Below are positions 10,666 through 21,664 of a DNA stretch of 64,000 nucleotides, one piece after another. Both the position numbers and the translations under genes were made by a program. Position 1 is the first letter of the stretch. Each line of letters begins with the position of its first letter. Below the pieces are notes generated by a model that was not told the origin of the DNA, did no database searches, and saw nothing but the letters and a program-made list of their open reading frames with translations. This DNA is from Medakamo hakoo (Eukaryota > Chlorophyta > Trebouxiophyceae > Coccomyxaceae): the NCBI GenBank assembly GCA_026636295.1, contig CP089454.1:372001-436000 (forward strand), given 5' to 3'.

Positions 10666-12570
10666 CTCGCGGCCGAGGACGGTGAAGTTGGCCGCCGCCA
10701 GGGCGCGCGCCCCCGTCCCCGCCGCCACGAGGGCCGACCCCGTCGGCCCGCTGCCGCCCTCCCCGCCCAGCGCGCCCGCCCGCAGGGCCAGCGGGCGGGA
10801 GGCGTTGGGGTCGGTCCGCGGGCGGCCGCCAGCCTCGCCGCCCCCCGCCCGGCTCGGGTCGCGCCCCAGGGCCGTCCGGTCCGCCAGTGCCGCCGCCACC
10901 AGGGCGGGCCAGCCCGCGTCGATGTCGGAGTAACTGACGCAACCCGAGCCGGGCACGCGGGCGGCGTCGGAGCGCAGCGCGCCGCGGGCCCTCAAGTCTT
11001 CGATGGCCGCCGCGCGCGCGGACGCCAGGGCGGCCTCGAGCGCGTCCGGGCGGGACGGGGCGCCGGGCGGGGGGAGGAGGGCGGCGTCCAGGGCGTTCGC
11101 CAGGGCTGGCGCAGCCGCCGCCGCCAGGGCCGCCGCCGCCGCCGGGTCCGGCAAGAGGGGGGGGACGGCCGTGCGCGCAGACGCGGCCACAGCGGCGGCC
11201 GTGCGGCCGTCGTCGGGGTGGCCCCCCCCTCCTCCTCCCGCCGCGTCCGCCGCGTCTCCGGCCAGCAGCTCCCTCCCCACCAGGGCCAGTTGGGCGTCCA
11301 TGACCGCGTCCGCCGCGTCGGCCGCCGCGTCCAGGCCGGCGTGCAGCCAGGCGGGCGTCTGGTTGCGCACGGCCGCCTCAACGAGCGCGAGGCGCGGCGC
11401 CCACCCGCTGCTGGCGGCCGGGGGTGCGCCGCCCGCGCCCCCGCCCGCCGCGGAGGCCGGGGAGGGCGGCGGCGCGCCGGGCCCGCCCACCCAGGCGCGC
11501 GGACCCACGACGACCAGGCAGTCGACAAGTGCGGCCGCCCGGTCGGCGGCGGACGGCCACGGGGTCAGGGCCGTCGGCCCGCGCCGGCCTTCGGACGGCG
11601 CGGCCGTCGCGCGCGCGGCGCCCAGGGGGACGGCCCCCCGCACGCCCGCCTGGACGAGGGCGGCCGACGCGGCCGCGATGGCCAGCGGCACCGGGTCCGC
11701 GTCCGCGTCGGACGACAGGACGGCGACCGCGACTTGGGGCGGCCCCCCCGGCGGGGAGCCTGCCGGCAGGGCGGCCCGCAGCGCGCGGGCCACCAAGTCG
11801 GCGGCCGCGTCCTCCGCGGGGGACGGCCCGGACGCCGCGCGGTCCGGCCGCGGGCGCGGCGGCGGCGGCGGCCCAGAGCCGCCCAGGAGGCCGTCCGTGC
11901 CGTCACTGGTGGGCACGGCGGCGGCCGTCGAACCGGCGGCGTACGGCCGTTCCCGGTAGGAGACGACGACCTGCTCGCCGGCCGAGGCGCCGCCGTCGCC
12001 GGCGCCGCCGGCCATCATCCGCCGGGGGCGGGCCGACCCCGACCCGCCGCCGGCGTCCGATGACCCGACCGCAATGCCCGGCCACGCGCCCGCGCCGCCG
12101 CCCGCGCTGCCGCCGGGCCGCTCGAGGACGACGGTCGCCAGGACGCGCGTGCCGCCGCGGGCGGCGAGTACGGCGCCGTCGGCGCGCGGCGCGAGCGTGG
12201 GGCGGGCGTCGCCTAGGCTGACGGCGGGCCCGCCGCCGGCTGGCTGGACTTGGACGGTCACCGCCTCCATGTCGGGCCGGGGCTGGCGGGGCATGGGCGC
12301 GCTGCGTGCAAACGCGCCGGCCGCCCAGGCCTGGCGGGGCGGGGTGGTGGCAGTCGGCGAGGCAGCGGCCGCACCAGCGCCGCCGCCGGCGTCGGCCGCC
12401 GGCGCCGCGTCGGCCGCGGCCGCGGCGGCCCGCCAGCCCACGCCGCCGCGCAGGGTGGTCAGGCCACGACTACAGGGCTCTGCATGACCTGCTAATGCCG
12501 GCTGGCAGTGGCTCGACGCGGCCAGGGCCCGTGCCAGGGCGGCGGCCGCGGCTCGTCGCGTCGACGCCAT
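8770..12570 (-). CDS. PNP: PNPase-like protein (RNase PH x2, KH, S1) with lost catalytic residues
   Basis: Polynucleotide phosphorylase degrades RNA 3' to 5' with phosphate in plastids and mitochondria. This single 1,266-residue frame begins with an Arg/Ala-rich organelle presequence (MASTRRAAAAALARAL). The first RNase PH core includes GTRVLATVVLE and VVSYRERPYAAGS; the all-helical linker follows, then a second core around residues 600-830, a KH domain (GRVIGPGGSTKAG, about 875-940), an S1 domain (YTVRVASLADFGAFVAF, about 967-1038) and a disordered 230-residue tail ending KKSSSWWPW. Oddly, the second, normally catalytic core has lost its signature. The position of FTRGETQ reads VAAGTGA, SNGSSSM reads ARDGPPL, and the EDHLGDMDFK region reads EEACGVATAQ, so the Asp, Asp and Lys of the active site are Glu, Thr and Gln. 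It diverges from RimO across 114 bp. Confidence 0.85.
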
Positions 12571-12684
12571 CGGCTAGCAATTTTTTGTTTGGGAGGGGGG
12601 CGGCGCCCCTAGTAAAAGAGAGTCGAGGCCAAAGTTTCGTTTTGTCGAGAGCGTGCGCCCCGTCGACACCACCACGCTCACACG

Positions 12685-15600
12685 ATGCCGACCACCCGCC
12701 TGTCGTCGTCGACGACCGCCGGCTGCTCCGGCAGGGCCGCGCACCGCCGGGCCAGCCGCAGCGCTCCTGCAGCCTCTTCCACCAGCCGCGGCCCGCCGCC
12801 GGCGGCGGCCAAAGGCTTTGGCACCGCTCCCGCCGCGCCGCCGCCAAAGGCGGCTCCGACCGTCGCACCGCCACCCGTGGACGGCGAGGAGCAGGCCAAC
12901 ATGCGGGTGTCCATGGTCTCCCTGGGCTGCCCCAAAAACACGGTCGACGGTGCGTGCGTCTGGCTTGCGAGGCGCGAGGCACACCAAACGCATGCGCGGT
13001 GGCCCACCGCCAGCGCGCGTGGCCCCTCACACTCACCGCTGCTCCCCTCCCCTCCCCCTCCCCTCCCCCTCCTCCAGGCGAAGTCCTCCTCGGCGATTTC
13101 GCGGCCCACGGCTTCTCCGTGATCGACGACCACACCCAGGCCGACGCCATCGTCGTCAACACGTGCGCCTTTGTGGAAGACGCCAAGACGGAGAGCTTGG
13201 ACGCCATCCTGGAGGCGGCCGCCCTGAAAGCGGGGCCGGGCTCCGACGGCCGCGCGCGGAAAGTCGTCGTCACCGGCTGCCTGGCCCAGCGGTACGCGGG
13301 CGAACTCGCTGCCTCGCTGCCCGAAGCCGACCTGGTGGTGGGGTTTGAGGGCTACGCGGGCTTGCCTGCGGCGTTGCGCGAGGCCCTGGGCGGCGCGTCG
13401 GCGGCGTCCAAGGCCGGGCCGGCCGCCCCGCCCGCCCGGGTGCGGGTCGGCTCGCCGACCGTGCCCTTCCGCGGCGAGGCCGTCCGCCACCGGCTGACGC
13501 CCCGCCACACTGCGTACCTGCGTGTGGCGGAGGGCTGTTCTCACAAGTGCACGTTTTGCGCCATTCCCGGCTTTCGGTGAGTTTTCTGTTTTGCGTGCGT
13601 GCCGGGAGTTTTCTTACAAAAAAGGCAGCCACCCCCCGGTCTCCCCCCTGTTTTTTTTTGTGCTCCTTTCCTCCTTCCCCCCCTTCGCCCCCGTCCCATC
13701 GCCCCTCTACTCGTCGTCCTCGTCCTCCTCGCTGCTGCTTCCACCCCCACCGCCGCGGCGGCGTCGGGCCGTGGAAAAGACGTGCCGGTCGGTGACGATG
13801 ACCATGCCGGACGCGGGCGTGGCGCGGCCGGCCGGTCCGCCGCCGGGCGTCGCGCCCGACCCGCGCCGGCGGGCCGGCGGCGTCTCCTCTCCGCCGCCGC
13901 CGCCGTGCCGGTCCGCCACAAAGACCGAGTCCAGCACCGATTCCCCTTTGGGGATGAGCGTGTAGTCCGTGCACGCGGTCAGGCCGCCCCAGCCGACCGT
14001 GTCGGCGGGCGCGTGGCGGACGGCGCGGAACGACCAGAGCACGGTCGCCGACCCGCACGACGCGGCAATCCACCGCTCGCGCGTGCCCGGCTGGGTCACC
14101 CACGTGAACTTGCCCTTGGACAGCGGCGCGTGCCCCGTCCGCGCCGCGTCCTCCGGGCGCAGCCGCAGCAGGCGCGGCGCAGGCGCGGCCGACCCCATGC
14201 GCGAGTGAAAGCCGTCGGTCGCCCGCCCCGTCCGGCCGTCTGTGTACGACGCCTTGATCAGCATCAGGTACTTGTCCGTCGTCGCCAGGACCCAGCCGCC
14301 GTCGTACGTGACGTCGATGGCCGTGACGGGCGCGCCCAGGCCCGGGATGGACGTGGACGCCCGGGTTAGCGTGCGCTCGGAGTACAGGCGGACCTGGCCG
14401 TCGGCGGAGCCGACGGCCACGCAGCCGTCGCCGGACGTCGCCATGCACGTGAACCGCGCGCCGCGGGCGTAGTCTTTGCCGCCGGCGTACGTGGCGACGG
14501 CGGGCGAGGCCAGCGTGCCGCCCGGCGTGGTGGCGGCCAGGTCGGACTCGGCCACCGCGCCCCGGGCGTCGCGCAAGTCCCAGCGCACCAGCCTGTTGGC
14601 CGCCAGGCCCAGGAACGTGGACCGGCCGTCCAGCTGGGCGCCGCGCGTCTCGTTGGCCAGGTCGTCCATGGCCACGTCCACGCCGTCCTTGCGCAGCGCC
14701 CACGTGGACACGACGCGCCCCGTCTCCAAGTCCGCGTCAAACAGGCGGTCCCGGCCGGTGGAGGGGCCGGACGGCGGCGGCGCGTCGCCTTCACCGCCGC
14801 CGCCGCCGCCCAGCGCGGCCAGGCGCCGCTCGCGGTCCATCAACAGCAGGCGGGACGGCGTGATGGTCGGCGTGCCGGCACCGCCGCTGCCGGCGTCCGC
14901 GGTCAGCCCGCCTGGGCGTCCCATGGACGACGGCGTGCCCACGCGGCCGCCGCCGCCCAACGTCCCGGACCCGGGCGGCGGGGTGAGCGTGAAGCCGACG
15001 CCCGCGCCGCGGACGCCGCCCGGCACATTGGCCAAGGCGTCGATGCGCCCGCCGCCGCGCACCAGGTACGACCGGTCGCCCGCGCCCAGGCGCAGGCCCA
15101 GGATGGCGTCGGCGGCCAGGGCCTCGGACGTGGGCCCCGGCGCGGCGTCCTCGCCGTCATCCTCGCCGCCGGACGCGGCGTCGGGCTCGTCCGCGGCCGC
15201 CCACGCTGCGCGCGACGCGGCGCCCTCACCGCCCGGGCCCACGTTCAGGACTGAGTCGGGGCCGAAGCGTTCCTCGGCCGAGGGCGGGGGCGGACTGCTC
15301 GCGCCCGCGCCGCGCCCGCCCTCGGCGGCGGCGCGGGCGGCGGGCGAGACCCCAAACGCGTTCTCGTACAAGCACAACTCGTACCTGTCCAGGAACGCGC
15401 GGAAGCCGGGGCCGGGCGGGAAGCGGAGCGCCCACACGCCTCCGCCGGCGCCGCGGCCGTCGGACGCCTCGGCGGACGGCAAGGCTAACGTCAAGCGGCG
15501 TTCGCCCGCGTCGGCCGCGTACTCGTCCGTGACTTCCGCTTCCAGGTCGCCGATTTCCAGGCACCAACGCGGCTTATCCGACGCCCGGTCATCCGCCGCC

Positions 15601-17077
15601 GCGTCGAAAAAGGAAGGGAAGACGTCGCCCGCGACCAGCTCCCACGCCCCGCCGGCGGGGGAGGACCGGTCGGGCACGAAGCGGTAGAGCTTGGCGCCCG
15701 AGACCGTGGTCGGCTGGTCCTGTTTTGTTTTTTTTTGTGTTGGATGGAAGGACGGGCGACGTGAGGCGAAGGTCTGGGTGGGGCCGTCGAGAGCGACACC
15801 TTCACGCCGACCGCCGCGCGGCCGTTTTTTTTTCCGTTCCCTGCGTTCCCCTTCCCCCACCCCTCCACCAACCCCTTACCTTGACGCCGCCGCTGGCGGT
15901 GCGGGCCGTGGCGGCCGCCGCCGCCTCGGCCCGGGTCAGCGGCGGTGCGGGGCCACCGCCGGGGGTCGACGGCGCCGCGCCCATTGGCTTTTTTGTTTTT
16001 TTGTTTTTTTTTTGACGGCGGGTCGCGCGCCGCTGTTTTTCTTCCTGTGCGGCGCGCGGAGCTCGAGCGGGATGGACTCGAGCGCGTGTGCTGCTGCGGT
16101 GGAAATGTTTTATGCGGCGCCCCCCCTTCTTTTTTATTGAGCGATAAACGGAAAGGAGGAGTGAGCCTGGGCGGCACGGCGCGCGCGTCGGTTCCCCCCT
16201 CACACCTCTCCATCCCATCACACCACCCCCCACCAGCGGCACCTTCCGGTCCAAGCCCTGGGACGCCCTCCTCGCCGAGGCCCGGGCCCTCGTCGAGGCG
16301 GGCGCGCTCGAGCTCTGCCTCATCGCCGAAGACACAAACCAGTACGGCAGCGACCTGGGCGACGGCTCCAGCCTGGCGTCCCTGCTGCGGGAGCTGAGTG
16401 CGACCCTGCCGTCCCTCCGCTGGATCCGCCTGCTCTACTGCTACCCGTCCTACTTCGACGAGGCGCTCATCGCCGAGATCGCGTCCAACCCCAAGGTGTG
16501 CAAGTACGTGGACATGCCGCTCCAGCACGTCCACAACCTGACGCTCCTGGCTATGGCGCGCCCCCCGCGCGCGCACGCCGACGCGCTGCTGGCCCGGCTG
16601 CGGGCCGGCATCCCGGACCTGGCCCTGCGCACCACCTTCATCTCCGGCTTCCCCGGTGAGACGGAGGCCGCCCACCGCGAGCTCGTCGACTTTTGCGACG
16701 CCTTCAAGTTCGAGCGCATGGGCGCGTTTGCATACTCCGAGGAGGACGGCACGCCCGCCGCGCGCCTCCCCGGCCAGGTCCACCCGGACACGCGCGCGGC
16801 GCGCCGGGACGAGCTGGTCGCCCTCCAACAAGCCATCGGCGGCGCCTTTGCCGAGGGGCTGGTTGGCCGGGAGCTGGACGTCCTGGTGGACGGGTATGAC
16901 GAGGACGGCGCCCTGATCGGGCGCACGCAGTGGGACGCGCCCGACGTGGACCCCATTGTTTTCTTGGGCGAGCCGGAAGCCGGGAGCGGGGTCGCGCCGG
17001 CGGAGCCCGGCCAGATGCGGCGGTGCGTGGTGGTGGGCGCGTCGCTGTTTGATCTGGAAGCGACGCCGGTGGTGTGA
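12685..17077 (+). CDS. rimO: RimO-like methylthiotransferase (radical SAM), plastid type
   Basis: Adds a methylthio group to an Asp of ribosomal protein uS12, using two Fe-S clusters. Exons 12685-12949, 13078-13576 and 16237-17077 join in phase and give 534 residues, against about 440 in bacteria; the excess is a Ser/Ala/Arg-rich N-terminal extension typical of a plastid transit peptide. The UPF0004 domain carries its three cysteines in VSLGCPKNT, VVNTCAFVE and VTGCLAQRY. The radical-SAM motif is CSHKCTFC at about residues 241-248, followed across intron 2 by AIPGFR/GTFRSKPW, the RimO-type sequence rather than MiaB. YVDMPLQHV and the C-terminal TRAM-like region (VGRELDVLVDGYDEDG) complete it. 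Intron 2 is 2,660 bp, far longer than any other here, because it contains a whole VID27-like gene on the other strand. Confidence 0.93.
13707..15984 (-). CDS. VID27-like protein (CYPRO4 type), nested inside the RimO intron
   Basis: VID27 family proteins are cytoplasmic and poorly understood; yeast Vid27 was found through vacuolar import and degradation. Two exons, 15984-15880 and 15719-13707, splice in phase and give 705 residues. The start MGAAPSTP has Gly2 and a small residue at position 6, as expected for N-myristoylation and as in plant members. The middle reads DRLFDADLETGRVVSTWAL, ANRLVRWDLRDARG and FTCMATSGDGCVAVGSADG, the repeated strands of the C-terminal propeller-like VID27 domain. 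It ends with the highly conserved TAIDVTYDGGWVLATTDKYL and an acidic tail (SSSEEDEDDE). The gene lies entirely inside RimO intron 2 (13577-16236) on the opposite strand, so the two primary transcripts overlap fully. Confidence 0.9.
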
Positions 17078-17259
17078 GGCGGTGGGATGGCGTGGACAGG
17101 GGGCCAGGGGGTGGGGTGGGGGCGGGCGTTGGTGGCGGGGGCTGTTGGCGTTTTTTTTCTTTCACACGCCACACCACCGCCGCACAAAGAATCGAACACG
17201 CAGGGCGGCTACGCCCTCTCTACCCGAGGCACAACAAAAAAATGGGAAACCAGCACCCC

Positions 17260-17419
17260 TCACGGCGCGACGACGCCCCTGTCGGCGAGCTGTTCGCGAG
17301 TGACAGCCGACCGCGACGCCGTCAGCCAGGGCGGCAGCGACGCCGCGTCGTTGGGCGCGCCCGTGACCAGCAGGCCGCCCGTGCCCGTGCCGGGCGGTGG
17401 GGATGGTGGAGGAGCAGCC

Positions 17420-17455
<36 letters not shown>

Positions 17456-20230
17456 CTGGCGTTGGTGGCGCTGCCGTCTGCGGGCGCGGGGGCGGGCGCG
17501 CCCGCCGCCGCGGCCGCGGCGTCGCCGGTGGCGTTGCTCCCCGCCAGGGCCGGCGCCGTGGACGCGGCGTCCGCCGCGGCTGGTGCGGGTGCGGGCGCGG
17601 CCGCCGCCGCGGCCGCCGCGACTTTGTCGGCCGCGGCCGCGCGGGCCGCCGCGTCGCCCGACGCCGTCCCCGCCGCGCCCGCGGGCCCGCCCTCCCGCCA
17701 CTCCTCGGTAAGGATAATGGAGCGGACCAGGGACAGCGGCAGGACCGCCGACAGGTCGTACGCATCCGAAATGACGACGGCCGCGGGCACGCCCGCCGCC
17801 AGGTCCACGCCCAGGATGGTGACGCAGTCCGGGTTGCCGTACGGGTCGCGCGACGTTGTCCACCGGAATTTGCGGTCCACGTACACAGAGACGGACGCGG
17901 TGGCCAGGACGCCCGGCTGCAGGCATAGCAGGACGGACGCGGTGGACCGGGCGGTCGGCGTGTACTCAAAGACGGCTTTGGCGCCCGGCTCCGCCCGGCC
18001 GCCCGGGTCGGTCGCGTTGCAGGGCAGCGCCTCGCACCGGCGCGGCTGGACGGTCGACCAGTCGGCCCGGTCGGCTTGGACGACGCCGGCGAGCGTGTTG
18101 ATGACTTGGTAGGACGGGTCCACGTCCGCCGTCAGGGAGAAGATGAGCTTGAACCGGGCCAGGCCGCCGGGCGAGAGCGTGGACGCGGCCCAGGGCGGCA
18201 GCGCGACTGTCACTGTGCGTTCCTTGGCATTCCAGTCGTCCAGGCGGAAGGTGTCGCGGTAGTGCGAGAGTTCCACGCCCGCCGCAGGCGTGTTGTCGAT
18301 GGGGGAGGCGCCGTTGCGTCCCTCAATCACATTGCCGACGACGTCCGTCGCGACCGCGATGTCGACGCTGATGGTCTCATTCGCCCAGGGCGGGTCGGTC
18401 AGGAAGTAGGCAAACGTGCGGTTGGTCACCTTGCCGCCCAGGGCCAGGTACGTCGGGTAAAAGCCGATGGTCGGCCCGTGCGCCGGCGGCGGGCTGCCCT
18501 TCAGCCGGTCCACGACAACCTTGCCGTCCGCCTGGGCGACCAGCTGGTCGGCGACCTCGGCGGTCAGGTTGGCGTTGGCCGGCGGCTTGGAGGACAGGAA
18601 CTGGCGCAGGCCGGGCGCGCGGGACAGCAGGCCGAAATAGTCGGGGTTGCCCGGCGACCGGCAGGAGGCGAAGCCGCCGGACAGCACGCCGATGACGCGC
18701 CCCGACGCGCTGTCGATCAGGGGCGCCCCGCTGGACCCGCCCTGCGTCGCGCCCGTGGAGTACACGACCTCGGCGTGCGTGCGGTCGGTCGGCTGGACCT
18801 CGCCCAGAGGGAAGGCGCGGGCCGTGAAGCTCGTCGCGTACCCGCCCGCGTCGACGGCCTGCGTGCCCGCGGGCAGCGCGGCAACTAGGGTGGTGTTGGG
18901 CGGCGGCGGCGGCGGGCGGTCGGTCCGGTTGACGAAGGAGACGCGCTTGAAGTTTCCGCGCGGGTGGTGGATGACGACCGCGCCGGCTTTGGGGACGGCG
19001 GCGGCGGGGGAGGCGTCATACCCGAGGCGGTAGTGTTTGAACCGGTCCGGGACGGGGTAGGGCAGGCCAAGCAACAGGATGTCGGCGTGGGAGTCGTAAA
19101 ACCGCAGGCGGACGCCTTGCATGAGCTGCGTGGCGGGCGGGGCCAGCAGCGACCCGCACGGCGCCTCATGGTTGAAGGCCAGGACCCAGTACTCGAAGGA
19201 GTTGACGGCCTTGTCGTCGGCCAGGCAGTGGTGGGCGGTCAGCAGGTACTTGGCCCCCAGCGGCGCGGTGATGACCGTCCCCGTGCACAGCGCGACCGCG
19301 CCGACGTCGAGGTTGACGGCGTAGATCGACACGACCGCCGCCGCGGCGTCCGCCAGGTCCGGGAAGGCGCAGCGCACGGAGGGCGTGCAGGCTGCGGTGG
19401 CGTCCATGCGCTGTTGCAAGATGCCGAAATCGAATTGGGTGCCCTGGGTGTAGGCGGACAGGCGGCGGGACGACGGCGGGGCGGAGGTGTTGCGGGCGGG
19501 CGGGGGCGCGAGTGCACCACCGCCTCCGTCTTCCTCCTCCAGGCCCACCCGCCCCAGCCCTGCCATGACCCGGGCCATGACCAGGCGCACGGCCGCGCCG
19601 TCTCCACCTTCAGGCACAAAGGCTTCGATCGTGGCCGTGGCGCCGTCCAGCTCGAGCGTCGTGACCCGCGCGGCCGGCCCGACGAGCGGTGGGGTCCCCG
19701 GCTTGAAGCACTGACAGCCGTGGCCGCAGGTGGGCCCACGCCGGGCGGCGGAGCCCCAGACGTGCAGGGACGACCCAGGCGGCAAGGAGACGTCTGAAAA
19801 CAGGAGGACGTGCGAGGGCGCGCCGGGCGTGGCGATGGCCAGGCGCAGCAGGCGGCCGCCGCCGGGCACGGCTGTCCACGCGCCCGCGCGCGTCACGTCC
19901 ACATCGGCCGGCGCGCCGGGTGCGGCCAGGGCAAAGACGTTGCGGGCGTTGTATCCCAGAGAGGTGGCCGCGGGCGTCACGTCCACGTGAGGAGGGGAGG
20001 CGAGCGTCGGGGGCGGGGGGAGGCCGCGGAGCGTCCAGGAAGGCGGGGGTGGTGCGGTGGTGGAGGCTGGATGGGGGGAGGGCAACACGTGAGCGCGCGA
20101 AATTGATGGAGAGGTGTATACGACGCGGCGCCCTTCCACGCCCATTTTTCGACGCACCTGCCGCGGCGCCTAGAAGTGCGATGACCAGGGCCACCCACAG
20201 AGTGGCAGACCTCGATGAGACCTGCGCCAT
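17260..20230 (-). CDS. Secreted trypsin-fold serine protease, lysyl-endopeptidase-like
   Basis: Two exons, 20230-20158 and 20066-17260, join in phase and give 959 residues. Exon 1 encodes a clear signal peptide (SATLWVALVIALLGAAA), so the product enters the secretory pathway. The catalytic domain resembles bacterial lysyl endopeptidases (family S1). The triad is His304 in LLTAHHCLAD, Asp353 in YDSHADILLLGL and Ser470 in GATQGGSSGAPLID, approximate numbering. Many Cys residues in the N-terminal and catalytic parts suggest disulfides, in keeping with secretion. A C-terminal beta-rich region (residues about 560-850, with paired Cys and NRT/NAT glycosylation sites) is unassigned. The last 100 residues are Ala/Pro repeats. 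The overall look is of a bacterial-type extracellular protease in an algal gene; transfer is possible but not shown. Confidence 0.88.
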
Positions 20231-20532
20231 GGCGGGCGGGGTCGGCGGCCAATGCGAAAGGTGCAGGTGCACGCCCGCCAAGCTGGCCGCCGACAATTGC
20301 GGTGCGTCCCAGAGCCGGGGGCACGCCGGATGGCTTGGTTGGGCGCAAACCGGGGGGCGCACGGTCCGGGGACAAGCCTGGGTGGGAAAGACGGCGGCGA
20401 AGACGCCTGGACCTGTGGATGCGGCGGCGGCGAGGGCGGTTTTGGCGCCGGCGCCGGCTCGAAAGAGTCTCTAGTCTGTGCCCAACCCGCTTCGTCCGTG
20501 TTGTGTTTTTGCAAGTCCGCTCCGTCCCCAAC
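20231..20532. other. Intergenic region between SOD and protease genes
   Basis: About 300 bp carrying the 3' end of the SOD transcript and the 5' region of the protease, both on the minus strand. No further coding frame, RNA gene or repeat is apparent. Confidence 0.5.
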
Positions 20533-21568
20533 TCACAGCTTTTTCCCCAGCAGCGCACCCTCCACGTCCCCGGCCTTTGCAGCGTCGAAATTCTCGCCGA
20601 CCGCGCTCCAGTTGGTCAGGGAACCCAGGACGGCGTCGATGTATGCAGTCCGGTTTGGGCCGCGGTCTGCATAGTAGGCATGCTCCCACACGTCGATGCC
20701 ATAGACGGGGGTGGCGCCGCTGTACCCCAGGCCGGCCATGAGCGGGCTGTCCTGGTTGGCGGTCGTTTCGATGAACAGCTTGCCGCCGCCGTCCGACGAC
20801 GGCGCGTAGGCCAGCCACGCCCAGCCGGAGCCGAAGACGCCGGCCGCGGCTTTGGACAGCGCGGCCTTCATGCCGTCGGTCGACCCGAAGGCCGCGTCGA
20901 CGGCGTCTTTAAACTGACCGGACGGCGCGGTGCTGCTGCCCGCGCCAGGGCCGAGCGTGCGGAAGTAAGAGGCGTGGTTTGCAAACCCGCCGGCCTGGTT
21001 GCGGGCGGCGGTCCGGGCGGCCGCCGGCAGGGCCGGGTCGACCGTCGCGTTGGCGAGCAGGCCGGGCAGGGAGTAGGACAGAAGGGCGGGCGCCGCGGCG
21101 GCGGCCTCGTTGAACTTGGTGGCGTAAGCCTGCGCGGGGTGCGTGTGTGTGGGCGGGACGGGGCGGGGGCGAGAGCGAGGTGAGCAGCATGTGTGTGTGT
21201 GGGGGGTGGGGCCGGCCCCGCGCGCGGCCAGGTCGCGCGCAGCACGCATGGGGCGTGAGAGGTTCGCGCCCCCCCGGGGACGGAATCGCCGCCGCGCCCG
21301 GGCAATCGGCCGCCTCCCGTCCTTCCAACCCGCTTCGGATCGGTGCTCCAGACGCTTGGCTCCCCTTCCCCACCCCCTACCCCCTCACCTTAAAGTGCGT
21401 CCCGTAGTGGAAGCCGACGGTCTTTGCCGAAATGCCGGGCTCCAGCGCATTTTCGGCGTACGGGAGCGCGGGGAGCGTCAGGTTGCCGGTCGCGCCCGCG
21501 CCGTGTGGCGCCAGCGCCGCCACCAGCGCGGCCAGGGTCAGAGCGGCGGCAGGCCAGGAGTGAGGCAT
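20533..21568 (-). CDS. SOD: Fe/Mn superoxide dismutase with N-terminal signal peptide
   Basis: Converts superoxide to oxygen and hydrogen peroxide. Exons 21568-21389 and 21129-20533 join in phase 0 and give 258 residues. The mature domain begins LPALPYAENALEP, as in all Fe/Mn SODs. Metal ligands are present: His in FHYGTHFKAY, His in GGFANHASYF, and Asp and His in GIDVWEHAYY. The second-sphere Gln sits in TTANQDSPL, the position used by Mn-type enzymes (the Ala/Gln of Fe types would be in the N-terminal domain). Instead of a mitochondrial presequence the first 27 residues are hydrophobic and free of Arg (AAALTLAALVAALAPHGAGA), which predicts ER entry and secretion or another lumenal site. It sits in a minus-strand tandem between the cis-prenyltransferase and the secreted protease. 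Confidence 0.93.
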
Positions 21569-21664
21569 GGGGCGGCGCGGGTTTCAACGGGGGGCGTGTC
21601 CAATGCGAGAGTAGTTGTTGGCGACAGGCACCTGCTGGAAAATCATTCGTTCGTCTCTTCACAT

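Noticed and set aside
9592-12063. Very long open frame on the plus strand opposite the PNPase-like gene
   Set aside because: It is Arg/Gly/Ala-rich with no motif and mirrors the codon bias of the minus-strand gene, which has KH, S1 and RNase PH features.
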